Origin: Scylla paramamosain | Lineage: Eukaryota > Arthropoda > Malacostraca > Decapoda > Portunidae | DNA: 64,000 nucleotides | Reading direction: 5' to 3' | Assembly: GCF_035594125.1 (NCBI RefSeq) | Contig: NC_087163.1 | Location: 6,322,501-6,386,500, forward strand | In this document: positions 1 to 21,869 of the stretch, one piece after another | Layout: the number at the start of each line of letters is the position of its first letter | How positions within the stretch are numbered: the first letter of the stretch is position 1 | Program-made: the position numbers and the translations under genes | The notes under the pieces: model-generated | The model's database searches: none | What the model saw: only the letters and a program-made list of their open reading frames with translations | Told to the model about the DNA's origin: nothing

Positions 1-1307
1 CGCCCTGCCTGATCTGTCCCTCCTCGCCATCATGTATTCAAAGCAAGTCAGTCTGGGTTACAACTCCAGGCACTGCTTGGGAAAGAGACTTAAAGGCGTT
101 TTACTGCTATAATCTTTTGCTATGGCATTCAGAGCACTGAAGAATATTTTGCATAGACAGGAAAAATAGAGAATATAAGGTTTACTTTGTCTTTTTAGGC
201 TACAGAACTATTAAAGAAATCGGAGTATAAAAATAAATGTCTTAAAACTTGTAGGTGAAAAAATCTAGCAGTAAAAGTTCAGCTAAACAATGAAAAAAAA
301 AAAAGTCTTATAGCTGCAGTAGTTGAAGGATTCTCCCAAAACTCGCGGCCGCACCATTACCACTCCGGCACTGTTGGGGAAGAAACTTGTGCTAGGTGGT
401 GCGGGAAGTGTTTGCAGCCACGTCAGGTTCGCGACCTCCTATGATTAGCAGTACGGAAGAGACAGAAGCAGCGGCGCCTCGGTCACCGCTCCGTGTTACT
501 CCAGGTCAGGAAGTGTGACCCGGTGGCACATGTTAACCTCCGACCTGAAGTTCCTGTCTCCGCCCTCATCTCTTTGTCATCGTCAGCACCTCCATCTCCT
601 CCTTTTCCCTCCTCCTCTCCTCTCTTCCCGGCAAAACACACAACTCATACTTAATTAAGAAGCGCTGGCTGCAAAACACATTAAAAAAAAACGTTATAAG
701 TGACAGGAAATTTGAGGTTGATGTTTCCTTTGTGATCCTTTGTATTGGTAGCAGAAAGCGCCCACAGTGTCCCGGATGTCCTCGTTCTCTCCACCCCCAC
801 CGCCACCATCCCTTCTCCTCTTTCTGTCCCTCTGTCTATCCCTACAGGACTCGTGTTACATCAAGACACGTGTGCATTGTTGGAAAGACGTCAAAACTCA
901 TGATGCGTTTTGTGTGTGCGCGTTCGGTAGCGTATCGGGTGCTTTTTCTGCTACTGTACACCTCGTTGCTCGGTCACCTGAACCGCCCGCGTCCTCACCG
1001 CACCGCCGCCGCAGACGTCTAGGCGATGTAGTCCACTTTAAGTAAAAAACGGATACCACTCTTGGGTGGAGTCTGGCCTGGCTACTCACACAGCCACGCC
1101 AGCCACACCTGCTTCCTCCTCCTCCTCCTCCTCCTCCTCCACCTTATCCTCACTTACTCATTCACTCTCCGTCTGTAAGTCTTGCCTGTGTTATCTGTTT
1201 TAGTATGCATGTATGTATGTTTGTAAAATGTTGATGAAAGTGAATGAATATGAGTATTTATGATGTATTATGTATATATGCGTCTATCAGCGTCTCCATT
1301 CATGAAG

Positions 1308-1308
<1 letters not shown>
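1..1308. other. No recognisable gene
   Basis: Unique sequence with a CpG-richer stretch at about 340-1080 and a short TCC repeat (1114-1140). Open frames at 732-1045 are short, overlap in several frames and match nothing I know. Confidence 0.5.
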
Positions 1309-4660
<3,352 letters not shown>

Positions 4661-4667
4661 AGAACAT

Positions 4668-4776
4668 GCATCATCATCATCATTATCATCATCATCATCA
4701 TCATTATCCTCATCCTCCTTCTCTCTATTCCTCCTCCTCCTCCTCCTCCTCCTCCTCCTCCTCCTCCTCCTCCTCC

Positions 4777-4843
<67 letters not shown>

Positions 4844-4985
4844 TATCCTCATCCTCCTCCTCTTCCTCCTCCTCTTTCCTCCTCCTCCTTCTTCTCCTTC
4901 TCCTTCTCTTCCTCCTCCCTCCTCTTTCCTCCCTCCTCCTCCTCCTCCTCCTCCTCCTCCTCCTCCTCATCATCATCATCATCAC

Positions 4986-5018
<33 letters not shown>
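4668..5018. repeat. Compound trinucleotide array (CAT)n/(TCC)n
   Basis: Alternating blocks of CAT and TCC/TTC triplets over 350 bp, with a CAT block at each end. Open in all + frames only because of the repeat. Confidence 0.9.
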
Positions 5019-5389
5019 ATCTCTATGATTACAAAGGTCTCCCAAATTGTTGTGGTTGAGGCAGCTCTCACGCCACGCCGGCTTACGCGTACAGTCATCG
5101 CAGATACAATTTACTGTCAAATATCAAACTTATAAATAAGAATAAGTAAAATGTATGAAATATTTACACTTTTCACATAAAGACAACTTACATTTTATCT
5201 AAGAATATTCCCTGGGCGTGCTGGTGAGGAGTGGACCACAGCCTGAAAGGAGACAAAGAACGAATTGTCTCCGTAAAGGTCAGCATAATGTTGATATGCA
5301 TTATTTTCCTTCTCATACCCTTTTAGTTCAGGATATTGTTTTATATATTTGATTTTTCTCTTCATCATAAAAGCAATACGAGAGAAATA

Positions 5390-5490
<101 letters not shown>

Positions 5491-6046
5491 TTTTTTCATC
5501 TCAAAGCAAAGTGACTCAATGTTTTTAGACGAAAAAAAAAAAAGGTTTATACTTAAAACTAAGTTCTATTTCGAGCATAACATGTCGCTAGGACACTACA
5601 AGGTCAAAGTTTGTAACTCGTCTTGGTTTCGCCGGCGTGTATTCATGCAAGTGTTAAAAAAAAGATGAGTTATAATAAATGAAGCAACCATCACGACATT
5701 ATGGCGTGTGTAAGTGCCAGTGTGTGTTGGAGGTCATCAACCGTGACCTTGAAGCCTCGACCCTCCGAGACAACGCTTCCTAACAAAACGGGAACACTAA
5801 CAAACACTGAAATTGCTGGCTTGTATTTTTCTAGTGGTAAGCAAATCGTATACAAACGAACATGATAACTCTTGTGTTGCAGATTAAACTGTTTTTACTT
5901 AGCACTTCAGCCTAATTTTTTTTTCTTTTTCTTTCTTTTTCTTTCTTTCTTTCTTTGTAATCTGCTGACGTGGAGTTAGTCTTTATATATAAAACAAATA
6001 AAAGAAAGGAAAACTCACACAATATATATGACTACAAAAGTTATAC

Positions 6047-6863
<817 letters not shown>

Positions 6864-7329
6864 CAGGACTCACAGTGTGGAACAACAGTACACACTCAGA
6901 CAAGTCAGTCACCCTTGAAACTTGCATGCCCAGAATTACAGAGGAATCGTTATTGCACTTAACATGCCTCGAATGTAAAGATTTTTTTTTTTTTTTCCCG
7001 CCCTCGAAGCATCGCCTGCCGCATGTTGGAAGCTGCCTCTGTAGCATCCTAAGCGTATATTATCCTTGCCGGGGCCCTCTCCCCTTCATCCAGTGTCGTG
7101 CAGGATAGCGCCTCGTGGCCCGGGCGGCGACAGGTGGTGGGCGGGGAAGGTGGTTCTGGTCGCGACCTGACCCCCGCCGGCACTCATCCGCGTCCCTTCG
7201 TCCCCCGAGGTGCTGCAGCTGCTGTCTTGGAAAAAAAAAAAAAAAAAAAACTCCTAAAGGATTCTGACCCCGGTTAAGTGTCCTTTTCATGGCAATGCCT
7301 TGGTGGAGAGTAGGAGTACATTCTCGATT

Positions 7330-7459
<130 letters not shown>

Positions 7460-9559
7460 CGGTTTATCATTTAGGCAGTTAACAAACTGAAAATGTACAG
7501 AGGGAGAAACTGAAAATGCGTGTGTGTGTGTGTGTGCACGCTTCAGTTTTTTCCGAGTTAGATGTCTTTTCTTAGGAATGATCACACAGGATATGAGTAA
7601 TTATAAATTCAAAGAATTCTATGCATTTCACCCCATAGTTGACGGCAATCGTGGATCAGTCGTCAAACAAAAGAACAAAAAGCAAAACGTAGCTTCATCC
7701 AAACCGTACCCTGAACTTAACAAGAGGGAAGAGCGGTTCCATTTTTAGTTAGATTGGCTGCATTGTTGCTTAGGCGGGGCGCCTCTCAACTTCGATGTCG
7801 CTAATTTTACTTCCTTGAGACAGGGAAGTCTGGAGCCAGCCGGGTGGAAGGTGGGGGTTGGGGGAGGGGCAGAAGGAAGGGTGAGGCTGTGGCGAGGGTT
7901 ACTGGCGGCGGGTGGCGGGGGACGCCGTGGGGTGCTGGGTGTGGTAAACGTTTCCCAGGGATAGCCTTTGTGGTTGCCCCGAGGAAGAACTTTATTGGCC
8001 TTTGGCAACAGGTATAGGTGAGTGTGGCCGGCGGTACTTAGCGTGCCACAAGGAACAAGGCAGGACAGGTAGAGACAGTACAGGATCAGGTTGACGAATA
8101 TAGACAGGGCGTGCATTTCAAAGGAACCTTATACAATGCGAGGCACAGTTCACATAATGACAGAGACCACCGTGACGTCAGAGGACCCGTGAAGCAGTCC
8201 TTGTCTCCAGCAGCAGTGTTCAGGGGCGGCGGAGTAAACGCTTCTAACCACCACGCCATGACGTCACCATCGTCAACCGGATATAACTGACCGACATTCT
8301 GGTTAATTCGGTGTCATAACGTGGACCAAAGCACCTCAGACCGACGACTCAAGGACAAGTTTCATGGTTGTAGAAAAAAAAAATATATATATTCTGTAAT
8401 TTGTTCTTTGTTGTTCGACCGAGGGAATGGGGGAACGTGTAACCGAGTAATTTCGGGCTTCGAGTGGTCAGTGTGAGCATAAGGGCAGCCGTCACTGATA
8501 AATCGGTTACCCGTGACGCACCTGGCAGGTAAAGGTCATGTCCTGATGGATGACTGCCTGTAGTCCCTTTTGTACCGCCGCCCTGCCTCTTAAGTTACAG
8601 TTTGTGACGAGGAAAATTGCATTACTGGCACTTTTCCGCCTCCTGCCACTGCCTCGCTGATTATATAACCTTATCTGTCTCGTATCGCATTTTTCTCAAC
8701 ACCTTTCACCAGACTACATATGGGCTGAAGAGATACTGTTCCCGATTCTATAGTCTGAAAGTGCTGCTAGCTGCGTCACAGTAATACAGGATATTTTTGT
8801 ATTTTCACAACGTATCCCTCGGCTCGTCCTTGCGCGATGTAATACTTAAGAAGTGTTGTAAGGATGTTTTCAGGTATTTCCCAGCTTACGTAGTTCTGAT
8901 AAGTATGATCGATGGGCTGATGTTTTTAAGTGCGTTGTAAAGTAAACGACATGTGGGTAATAAAAGTCACCTACATACCTTCATGTCATCACGCTTCTCA
9001 GGAACCTTAACGGTGTATTGATATGGGCTGACGACTGGCAGGTGATTGATTTCGTTGGTGATGTGATTAAGGACGAAGAATAAAGAGGCATCAGGGTGCG
9101 GAGGATCGACTTCAGTGCTGAATATGTACCAGGTTTTAAAGGCGAAGCATGTTCCCCCTTAGCTTTCCCAGCCGGTTCAGCATAGATCGTCTGGCTGCTG
9201 CCTAACTAAAAACAGCTAAGCTTAATGTGCAAGACTTCTGACGAAACTCAATAAAAAAAATCGACGATTGCAATAAGTTTTGTAACAGTTCAGCAAATAT
9301 CAAGGTAACGCTGCAGCTTGTCAAAGTCGTAAATGTGTAAAAAGGAAAGTACGTAGTTCCATTCTGCATATAAACCATTGGGTATATAAATAAATTAAAT
9401 AACTCAGACTTGCATTGCCTTTATGTTCCAGTGCAAAAGAAGGCCTTAAAAGTATTAGTCCGTGAGGAACTTGGTCAGAACTTAATGTCAAATCTTGCTG
9501 TATGATCGCTTGAAATCGGGGGGGGGGAAAAAAAACGTCTCCACTGACGCGTATTGACA

Positions 9560-9560
<1 letters not shown>
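7460..9560. other. No recognisable gene
   Basis: Unique, moderately CpG-containing sequence. Short frames at 7524-8116 show no family features. Confidence 0.5.
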
Positions 9561-13161
<3,601 letters not shown>

Positions 13162-14203
13162 GCCCAACCCAGAGAAGCACAGAACGGAATTTGATATCTA
13201 CCCTGACCTGGGCATCCCTCTTCGTGTCAAGCTTCGTATGCAGATGAATGTGATGTTGGACCGCAACCAGCCCTTGGAGCGTGCCAGGCACTTTGATGTG
13301 GTGCTGCCAGTGTTCTGGTTTGAGGTGGGAGTGGACTCACTGCCAGGGGATGTTGTAGGCCTGCTGAAACTTGCTCAGAATCTGCCTCCAGTGGTGAAAA
13401 CAACCAGCGTCACTCTTTGCACAGCACTCACCCTCATATTTTTGCTACTCCTACTTGCTCAAACCATAGCAACTTGGTGTGGCTGGGGTACTTCTAAGGC
13501 ACTGAAACGTCCTCTTACACCTGAAGACCTTCCACATCTTTCGCCATGTCGTCCCATGAGTACTCATTGGCAGTATGATGAACTACATAAGCCACCAAGA
13601 TGTGGAAGCTCCTTCCATGCTACACCCAGTGAGAAGAGTGCCCTCACCTCCCCACAGCCTCTTACCCCAGGCCTTGACATTCCAATAATTGATGACCACA
13701 CCTTACTTCCTCCATATAGAGCCCGTAGGGGAGGTAGTCCAGATGTATTACCACAGCCAGAAGATGGTGAATACAGCATTGACCAAGTGCCTCCACCTTA
13801 CAGTCCAGGGCCACAGCAGCGCACATCTTCCACAGTGTCAGTAGAGATTCACACCACAGCTTCTGATGATGATCTGCAGAACATTCCAGGATCCAGTACA
13901 GCAATAACACCAGTAGAAGATTTGCCACCTGATCATAGCTCACCAACAGAATCCCTACCAGCAGTTAGTGAAGAGAATGAACCTTCTGCTCCTCTTGCCA
14001 GACTTGAGGAGACATCAGAGACATCAGACAGTGAAGGTAATTCTGCATCTGGTCTACCATCATCACCTGAACTCCCACCTGAGTCAGAGTCCCAAAGATT
14101 ACCAGGAAGCCCTGCTCCTCTTGCCACCTCTAGTCCCCAGGGGTCCATGGGCAACAATAACAGGCGGAATGATTTGCCGCCTCCCTTGGAATCAGACTTG
14201 TGA
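13162..14203 (+). CDS. Scavenger receptor class B / CD36-family protein, last coding exon (partial, 5' missing)
   Basis: This exon encodes the last 346 residues of a CD36-superfamily receptor, a two-pass plasma or lysosomal membrane protein that binds lipoproteins, lipids or microbial ligands. An acceptor AG at 13160-13161 follows a pyrimidine-rich stretch. The exon opens with the third base of a split codon and ends at the TGA at 14201. Seen in order (exon residues): the end of the ectodomain with PNPEKHRTEFDIYPDLGIPL and LPVFWFEVG (about 1-60), both typical of the family; a hydrophobic helix at about 80-103 (TLCTALTLIFLLLLLAQTI); then a tail of about 240 residues rich in Pro, Ser and Glu. 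The tail holds YDEL, a YxxPhi endocytic form (about 138), LPPY (about 182) and PPPY (about 210), which are WW-domain ligand forms. Family tails are usually far shorter, so this one is odd. No upstream exon was recognised between 1 and 13161. Family call is strong; class and orthologue are uncertain. Confidence 0.85.
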
Positions 14204-15013
14204 GTGTTTGGCAACGAAACTCGTATGGATGTGTTATATTTATTTTAGTTTTCCAGCGTGCACTATTTCAGTGAGCATTGTGAAAGTTACATTTGATCAC
14301 TGTAGCAAGTTTTACAGTGTTTCAGTGATATGTGTTGGTAAATTTGTCTGTTTTAGCTTTTTTTTTCTCTCTACTTAAGTGCCTTAATTACTGGAGGGAA
14401 TGGAAATTATGGATTTTGTAGGATTTGTTTTAACTTGTTGGAATTACCATTACAGGAGAGATTTTTATAGGCATTATCAGTACACTTACTATTATTGTAT
14501 TATTAATCTTTTACTAGTATGTTTTATGTATAATTTATTGATGATTTAACTAAGCCAGTCATACTGATAGTTATGAGGATAAGGGTGAATATTGTTTTAG
14601 TATTGAAATCAGTGCTAATTTTGTAAAGGTGAATATACAGTACGTGCTCAAGTGAATGCATCCACAACTGAATTCAAGGAGAAAAAAAGCTCAAAGTATG
14701 TTTGAATGCAGTATTGTACCTTATGAAAAGGTATTCAGACACATAATTTTCCAAACTTAATGCCTCAGATTCTCCATTCATTTTTCAGCATATGTATGTA
14801 TTGCATTATTTAGGTGTTTATGTATGCCTGTGTGCCTTACTGAAAGATGGTAAATTGGTCTCTGATAAATATTTTTATTCTCACTATCACCAAACAGACA
14901 GGGACTGCCATGTGTAGGCCTGATGGCTTCTTGCAGCTTCCCTTATGTTCTTATGAACTCAAGATGTTATTTTGAAAACTAAATTGAAAGAAAAATTTTG
15001 GTCCTAACTCTTG

Positions 15014-15133
<120 letters not shown>

Positions 15134-15291
15134 AATCCATCTTTCATGTGGAAGAATATGCTTGTATATATATCATAAATTGCAAGTGAAGGCATTGTTT
15201 CATGTACCGTTCTTATATTTTACCCTGCTTATCAAAGGGTTGTTTTGTATACAATAGCTGCCAGTTGTTATTTTACTTTAAACCTATATTC

Positions 15292-15399
<108 letters not shown>

Positions 15400-15936
15400 G
15401 AAAAGCAATGTTAAGGTGTATTGTTATCTCTGTGAGACAAGCATTGCTTTATAGCTGAAAACATGTTCTGTTGAGAATGTAAATGAAAACTGAACCCTTG
15501 TCATGATGCAGTCAGGGAGGGTTTGTCCAGTGCATTGCAAGCCAAAAGCACAAGTGATTTCTAATATCTTTGTGAATTTAAATTTAACATGAACTACTAA
15601 AATTTGCCCTGCAACATGTGATATACAAATGCTAGTGTAATGAATTTATTCCATTTGCTCTTGTAGTTGCCAATCATGTGTCTTTCACTGTGTTATTATA
15701 TTAGATAGTATTCCTAGCCAAGCTTGTAGTGCATAATTTCTTTGTAACAAGGCATGTGTGTAACATAATTGAACTACTGCAAGAAGTGTTGGATGTGTTA
15801 AAATATGGTAATAATATCTGTGAAAAAAGAAAGGCATATTAGATACATATTGATGTTACACAGCAGCACTACAGCATCTTAAATTTTTTTTATAAATATT
15901 CTATGATTTTTCCATAGCTGTTAAATGTAGTTCACA

Positions 15937-16111
<175 letters not shown>

Positions 16112-17505
16112 GAAAATTATGCTTGTTATGAAGACATACTGCTCGCATGCAAATAGGAATAAATGAATATATGATAATCTAAATGACTACGTCCAGTAGG
16201 ATTTTGGAGTATGAATGTAATCTATACTGAAGATTACATTTCAAGATTGTTCCTCATATACTGCAGTATTGTGGAGTGTGGCTGTGAAATTGTTAAGATA
16301 TGCATTGCTTCCACCCTTCCACACTTTTCCTGATAACTTTATTTATATTTATAGATATAAGGTCATAATAACAATAAAAAATATATATTCTTTGGACAAG
16401 AGTCCCATGACAGTGTTGTAGCCCAGTGTGTTAGCTATCAGTCATTTGTATAACTTTTAGAGAATCTTTACACAACTGTGGGATCCATAATAGATCAAAT
16501 GGAATCCTGTTGTAGTTATTCATAGCAGAAATTCACCAACAGATCATTCCATGAGTTGACTGCTGTTTGGCACCATAGGCTGCAATGTTACACCTTGATT
16601 TGTTCATAATTCTACATTTTGAGTTATTCTTGAAAACCAAGCACTGAGTACTATGTCAAAAGTTATTAAGGTTGACTGATTAATATGAATTTCATACAAT
16701 TTGAAGAAAAATTCAAATTAGGAAGTATTGCAGAAATAACTTGTGTACCTACATGGCTGGCTGATTCATGAGATGCCAGTCTTCCCATTCCATTTATGCA
16801 GAAAGGTTGAAATGATTGTAGTTGTACTACTAACAACTGAGAGATTAAGTGTAAGGCTAATGATGGTAATTATTAGATAATTCTGAGTTTTATCTGTCTA
16901 TTATGTCTGTATCTCTGAGGCTTCATCCCCTCAGAGGAGCTTCCCTTAATTAAGAAATTGACCATAGCAGAAAAATCTCAATCTTTCCCTCTTTTAGCAT
17001 TTCCTTAATGTGTGGTCAAATCATCACATGTCTTTGCTTTCCTTTTAATACTCAGCCATTGTTTATCTGTTGTATTTTTTGTTTCCCTCTTCCATTTGAT
17101 CTTTCAGAGTTCAATTACCACTGAAATGTGAACTGTCAGGATAGATAAAGTAGTACTACTTAGGTATGTGCCATAGCAGTCAGTGCATCAACTCTCCAAG
17201 GAATGGTATGATGTACTGAATATGTATATGTTAATTGTTATTCCTGAGTAAACCATCCCATCCATGTTAAAAGTGCAACTTCTATGCCAGTTTTGCTCAT
17301 GCTTACTTTTTATTTCTTTTTATTTTTTAAGGTTGTAAGCTTTCTGCATCAGTTACAATAATGTATAAAGCTTTTCTATATTGCTGTGATGGTGATTACT
17401 GTAACAGGTTGTACTTTTCTGAACTAGAAACAGAGTTCTTCATGGATTCTGCTGGCACAGTTACCACACTGATATCCTACTGTTACATTCACTAGCTACA
17501 TTCTC

Positions 17506-17511
17506 AATAAA
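17506..17511 (+). terminator. Candidate polyadenylation signal AATAAA
   Basis: A canonical hexamer sits in otherwise noncoding sequence 3.3 kb after the receptor stop codon, with a GT-rich then T-rich stretch 20-40 bases downstream. Other AATAAA copies occur in this AT-rich region (for example near 18230), so the choice is tentative. Confidence 0.4.
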
Positions 17512-17530
17512 TATTTCAATGATACCGGTT

Positions 17531-20229
17531 CATGTGTGTTCAGTGGCATTTTTATTGTTTATTACAAGCACAAACCCATCAATACTGCACTAAGAATGTA
17601 AATAAATTTTTCAGTCATTATTTTCTTATATATTACCATACGCATATAGAACATTATAAAGCTGTTTGTCTAAACAACTAATTACTGCAAACTGAGCTAA
17701 GATAAATATGCAACAAAAACTAGGATCGTATAATTAAAAACTGTGTTAAATCTCAGTATGGAACAAGTATAAATAACAAGGTGCACATTTGATCTGCTGG
17801 GAGACTGAGGGAGCAAATGTAAGAAAAGGTAAATGAAGAGCAGTAGAATAAAATGATACAAGAGTGAAAGAGATCAGAGGAAGCTACATTTAAAAAGGAC
17901 TGTGTTTACAAAGACAATGGTGTATTACTCAAGGTCTTGAAATAAATTAATAGATGAGTACATGAAATTAGCTAGGTGAAAATCCTATGATAAGCAATTA
18001 ATTTACTCAAAGTGGATTTGAGGGAGCAACTCTTGAAGTCAAACTTGATTAGTGATGGACAGAAATGTTAAATAAAATTCTGCATACATGGTCTTCATGT
18101 AACCTTGAGTGTTCAAGTCAAGGTAACCTATATAATATGGAGGTTACTATATGCTTCACCATCCCTCTTTTATAAAGCCTTGTTGCTCCAGACATCAGTC
18201 ACTATCGGTTCCAGAATTGTGTTTGTAATAAATAAAGAACTGTTGATTTTTGCTGAATATACAGTAGTGCCATTTTTTTTTAGTTTCAGTTGTGTAGTGA
18301 ATGTATGCTCACTTGATATTCTTACTGGCTGAATTTATACTCCTTTGACATGTGATGTGTTATCATTACATACCCATTCTTGGCTTCTCCAGCTTCAGAT
18401 TACTAGAATATTTTATCACATTGTACATATTCAATACGATATGTTTTTTTTTTTTTTTCTTTCTTTTTTTGCAATGCAACCAGTAAATGCAAGTAGATAT
18501 TTATTCACCTGAAATGTGTGAAATGTTTTTTTTTCTTAATATTTTTTACTAAACACTACTACTTATATACTGCATGTTATAAAATAAAGTTGCACTAATA
18601 TTATTGTATATTCAGTAAAGTATGTGGAATTAAGGCAAGTTACAATATAAAGCTATTTCTAGTGCCTAGAATAACAACAGCTTCAACCAAGGAACACATA
18701 TCATAAGAAGCAAGGTACATACATAATATGTATAATTATGTAATATGTATCTGAAAAAATTTTTGTATGATCTCATCACACTGGTGAACATATGATGAGT
18801 TAACAGTAAGGAATATCTACCAACTAGCAGTTATATATTTTTCTATTACTGAAGCATTGTGTCATCTTAATAATGTAAATAGTATTCTTTTTAAAGAACT
18901 TTTATTGTTCCTACCTACCTGCACGCTTCATCATCACGAGACCCTCTTACGGAGCGGAAATGTAATATTCATTACTAATTCTGGTATGTGTGTGTGAAGT
19001 AGTCTTGATATTTCTTAGGATGGGACACTTGCTTAGATTAGGGCGCGTGTTAGGCGTCATCATTCCCCTTCATCACCCACCCCTGACACAACCTCCACCA
19101 CTAGTATACTCTTAGTCATCAAGCGTATGGGAGTTTGGAGGGTTTTTGGAAGAAGGCAAAATTTATCATGAAGTTAATGATAATGTGTGAGGGTCCTGAG
19201 TAGCGGGAATTCCATGTGGTAAGTTTCATGAGTAGTTGACGGAGATTTGGAAACCTGCACTGGGGCACCAATACCCGGATGAAAGAAATTATATTTGCTT
19301 CCATCCACTGCAATAACATGAATCTCAAAACTTTTTTTCTGATATATTTCCAAGTGAATTCCAATGACTTATCAGAATGATCATAGTTTTTTTTATTATT
19401 GATTTATCTATCTAGTTTGTCACTTTATCTTTTATCTTATTTATTTATTTTTATTTATTTATTTAGTTGTTTATTTTATTTACTATTTATTTATTTATTT
19501 ATTTTATTTTATTTATTTATTTTTATTTTATTTTATTTATTTATTTTATTTATTTATTTATTTTTCATTTCATTTATTTATCAATTTATTTATTTATCTA
19601 TTTATTTATTTATTTATTTTGTATGTATAACAAGGGAAGAATCTTTCCTCTACAAGTCAGTCGTTCCTCCAACTGGAATTAACATTCACTGGCACATAGT
19701 ATGTCATGCATTGAAAAAAAAATGATGATGATGATGATGATGATGATAATAATAATAATAATAATAATAAGAAGAAGAAGAAGAAAAAAAAAAAGAAGAA
19801 AGTATGAATAATAATACGTACGCAATACGTGCATATGCATCTCCTTACGCGGTTCCTGCTCGTACCTTCAAGTAGTGTGATTACTGGGGTGAATGGTAGA
19901 ATCTTAGGTTGAAATATTCTGAGCAGGCTGGGTGTGGTATTCCTGTGAGTCCGTGGAATAGGTGATTCGTTCGTGGGAGTTCAGTTAATAGCAAACAAAA
20001 ATTCCTCTGTAACACTTCCGAGCTAGGGCGAGGAGAGGCCACACCAACCAAGCTTACCAGTGTTATGTCACATTTGCAGTGTTCCTAATGATTGTCATTA
20101 AATACAAATAATGCAAGTGAGATAAATGTAATATAATTTCATTTACATCAAAAGGTGGTATCTGTATCATTATTAAAAGTACAGGAATAAATACCTTGCA
20201 ATAAACTAAATTTTCTCTTAACGATACTG
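17531..20229. other. Intergenic, AT-rich; TTTA and triplet repeats
   Basis: No gene seen. TTTA/TTTTA repeats 19435-19620, then GAT/AAT/AAG triplets 19722-19799. A T-rich block lies near 18440. Confidence 0.6.
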
Positions 20230-21264
20230 TCTAGTGGGACGTATTTCATTTCGGCGAAATGTTTGAAATGTTAACCAATCATTCGGGCGACTGTTTTATC
20301 ATTTGGGTGACAACATATCAGACACTCCGTGAAAGAGTAATAATCACCATTTAGGCGAAATTAAATCAAGGCAAGAACGACATGTGCTGTACAAATTATT
20401 ACATTACCATGTCAAGAACACACGAACGATCAGTTACTTCGTTACGTAAGAAGATGAAGCACGTTTCAGATTACAAGTTTCAAATTATGGAGGCTACGTT
20501 GGTGGCTGCCTCTGTGGCTGCGCAGCTATTTAGTATATAGGTGGTCGCGCATCTATTCGGTTCTCACGCATTGGTGAGAGGAACAAAGAGAGCAGTTCAC
20601 TCATTGTCTTATTATCACGACCATGGTAGGCACCATCTCAAAAAGAAAAGAAAAGAAAAAGTTCATTTGATGGATTCTCGTATCGAATTTATGTGATATT
20701 CGAAAGATTATGATAATGCATGGAGGTGTACATGTAGTGCATAATTATACAACGAACAATCAGATGTAAAGGTTGAATCAGAACTGATGACAGTGGAAAA
20801 ACAATCATAATGGACTTTAAAAAATTGTGGCTGAGCATAGCAATGCAAGTGACAGTAAGAAAGAAGCACAGCAGCTGAGAGTGCAAATTCTGATATGACT
20901 GCAAAGACTTCAAAAGCGATTATAAAAGAACTTCTGTATTTTAATAATAATTAGTCAATTTGAAGCAAACGACTTGAGAAACGTTTCCCTTGTTTTATAC
21001 AGAGAGCGAATGAAACAGTTCCCAGTCCTACGTAAGAGTCGTTTTGATGTGTTAGTGTGTCATGCAGAAAATGAAGTGAAAACAAACAAGAAAATTTTCT
21101 TACTCGTAAGTAATGAGGAGAAAGGTACGTATGCCATTATGTTCTATTTACACAAACCTAGACTGCCTTGGCTACGAAACAGAAGATATTTTTATGGTGA
21201 AACATTCCAATGTTGCCCTGAATTAATTTATAAACTTTTAATGATTTATGGCTGTGAATGGTAA
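20230..21264 (+). pseudogene. Decayed MULE-type (FLYWCH) DNA transposon remnant
   Basis: About 20697-20741 reads YSKDYDNAWRCTCSA, like the end of a FLYWCH zinc-finger repeat. After several stops and frame changes, 20974-21264 is open and ends FLLVSNEEKGTYAIMFYL, then WLRNRRYFYGETFQCCPEL and IYKLLMIYG. This resembles the start of the MULE transposase domain, where the usual motif around the first catalytic Asp is W-x-x-D-G-T-F; here it reads YGETF, so that Asp is missing. Upstream, 20250-20365 has several copies of a TTCGGCGAAATG / ATTCGGGCGAC-like subterminal repeat. Recognition is by eye; the element is inactive. The matching right end was not found. Confidence 0.5.
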
Positions 21265-21336
21265 CTACATACTGCTGGTCAACGCAGTACTACCCAATAA
21301 AACAAAAGAGTGATGTGTTGACTTGCGGCAAAGAGT

Positions 21337-21516
<180 letters not shown>

Positions 21517-21869
21517 TAAAATTAGGGGGGTATCATTAAAAAACTATGATAGATTTCAGAAAGGAACAAGTATAAACAGCAGGATACATATTCGTACTTG
21601 ATTTCTTGAGAGACTGAACAGGCAATGATAAATGTTACCAAAATTGTATTCCTTAGAATCGAAAACCATATGTTGTCAATTTCACTTAGGCCTAACATGG
21701 CGGCGAAATACTTAGAAATACGTACTAGCAACAGGATGTGAAAATAAAGGTGTTCTTGGAAGATGGCTGTCTAGATTTTTTGTATTTGTTTTGTTTCTTT
21801 ATTTATCTCCATATTAAGTATCAAATTTCATCGTTGAGAATGTGATGTGTAATATTCCTCTAAACTTTA

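Noticed and set aside
732..1045. Overlapping 92- and 96-codon frames in GC-richer sequence
   Set aside because: No domain, no splice context and no codon signal beyond composition.
14877..14960. AGGCCTGATGGCTTCTTGCAGCTTCCC as a dispersed repeat in the receptor 3' UTR
   Set aside because: It looks like a repeat fragment seen in crustacean DNA, but there is no second copy in this window to support it.
19119..19364. 81-codon - strand frame MEFTWKYIRKKVLR...
   Set aside because: No recognisable family; isolated in intergenic DNA.
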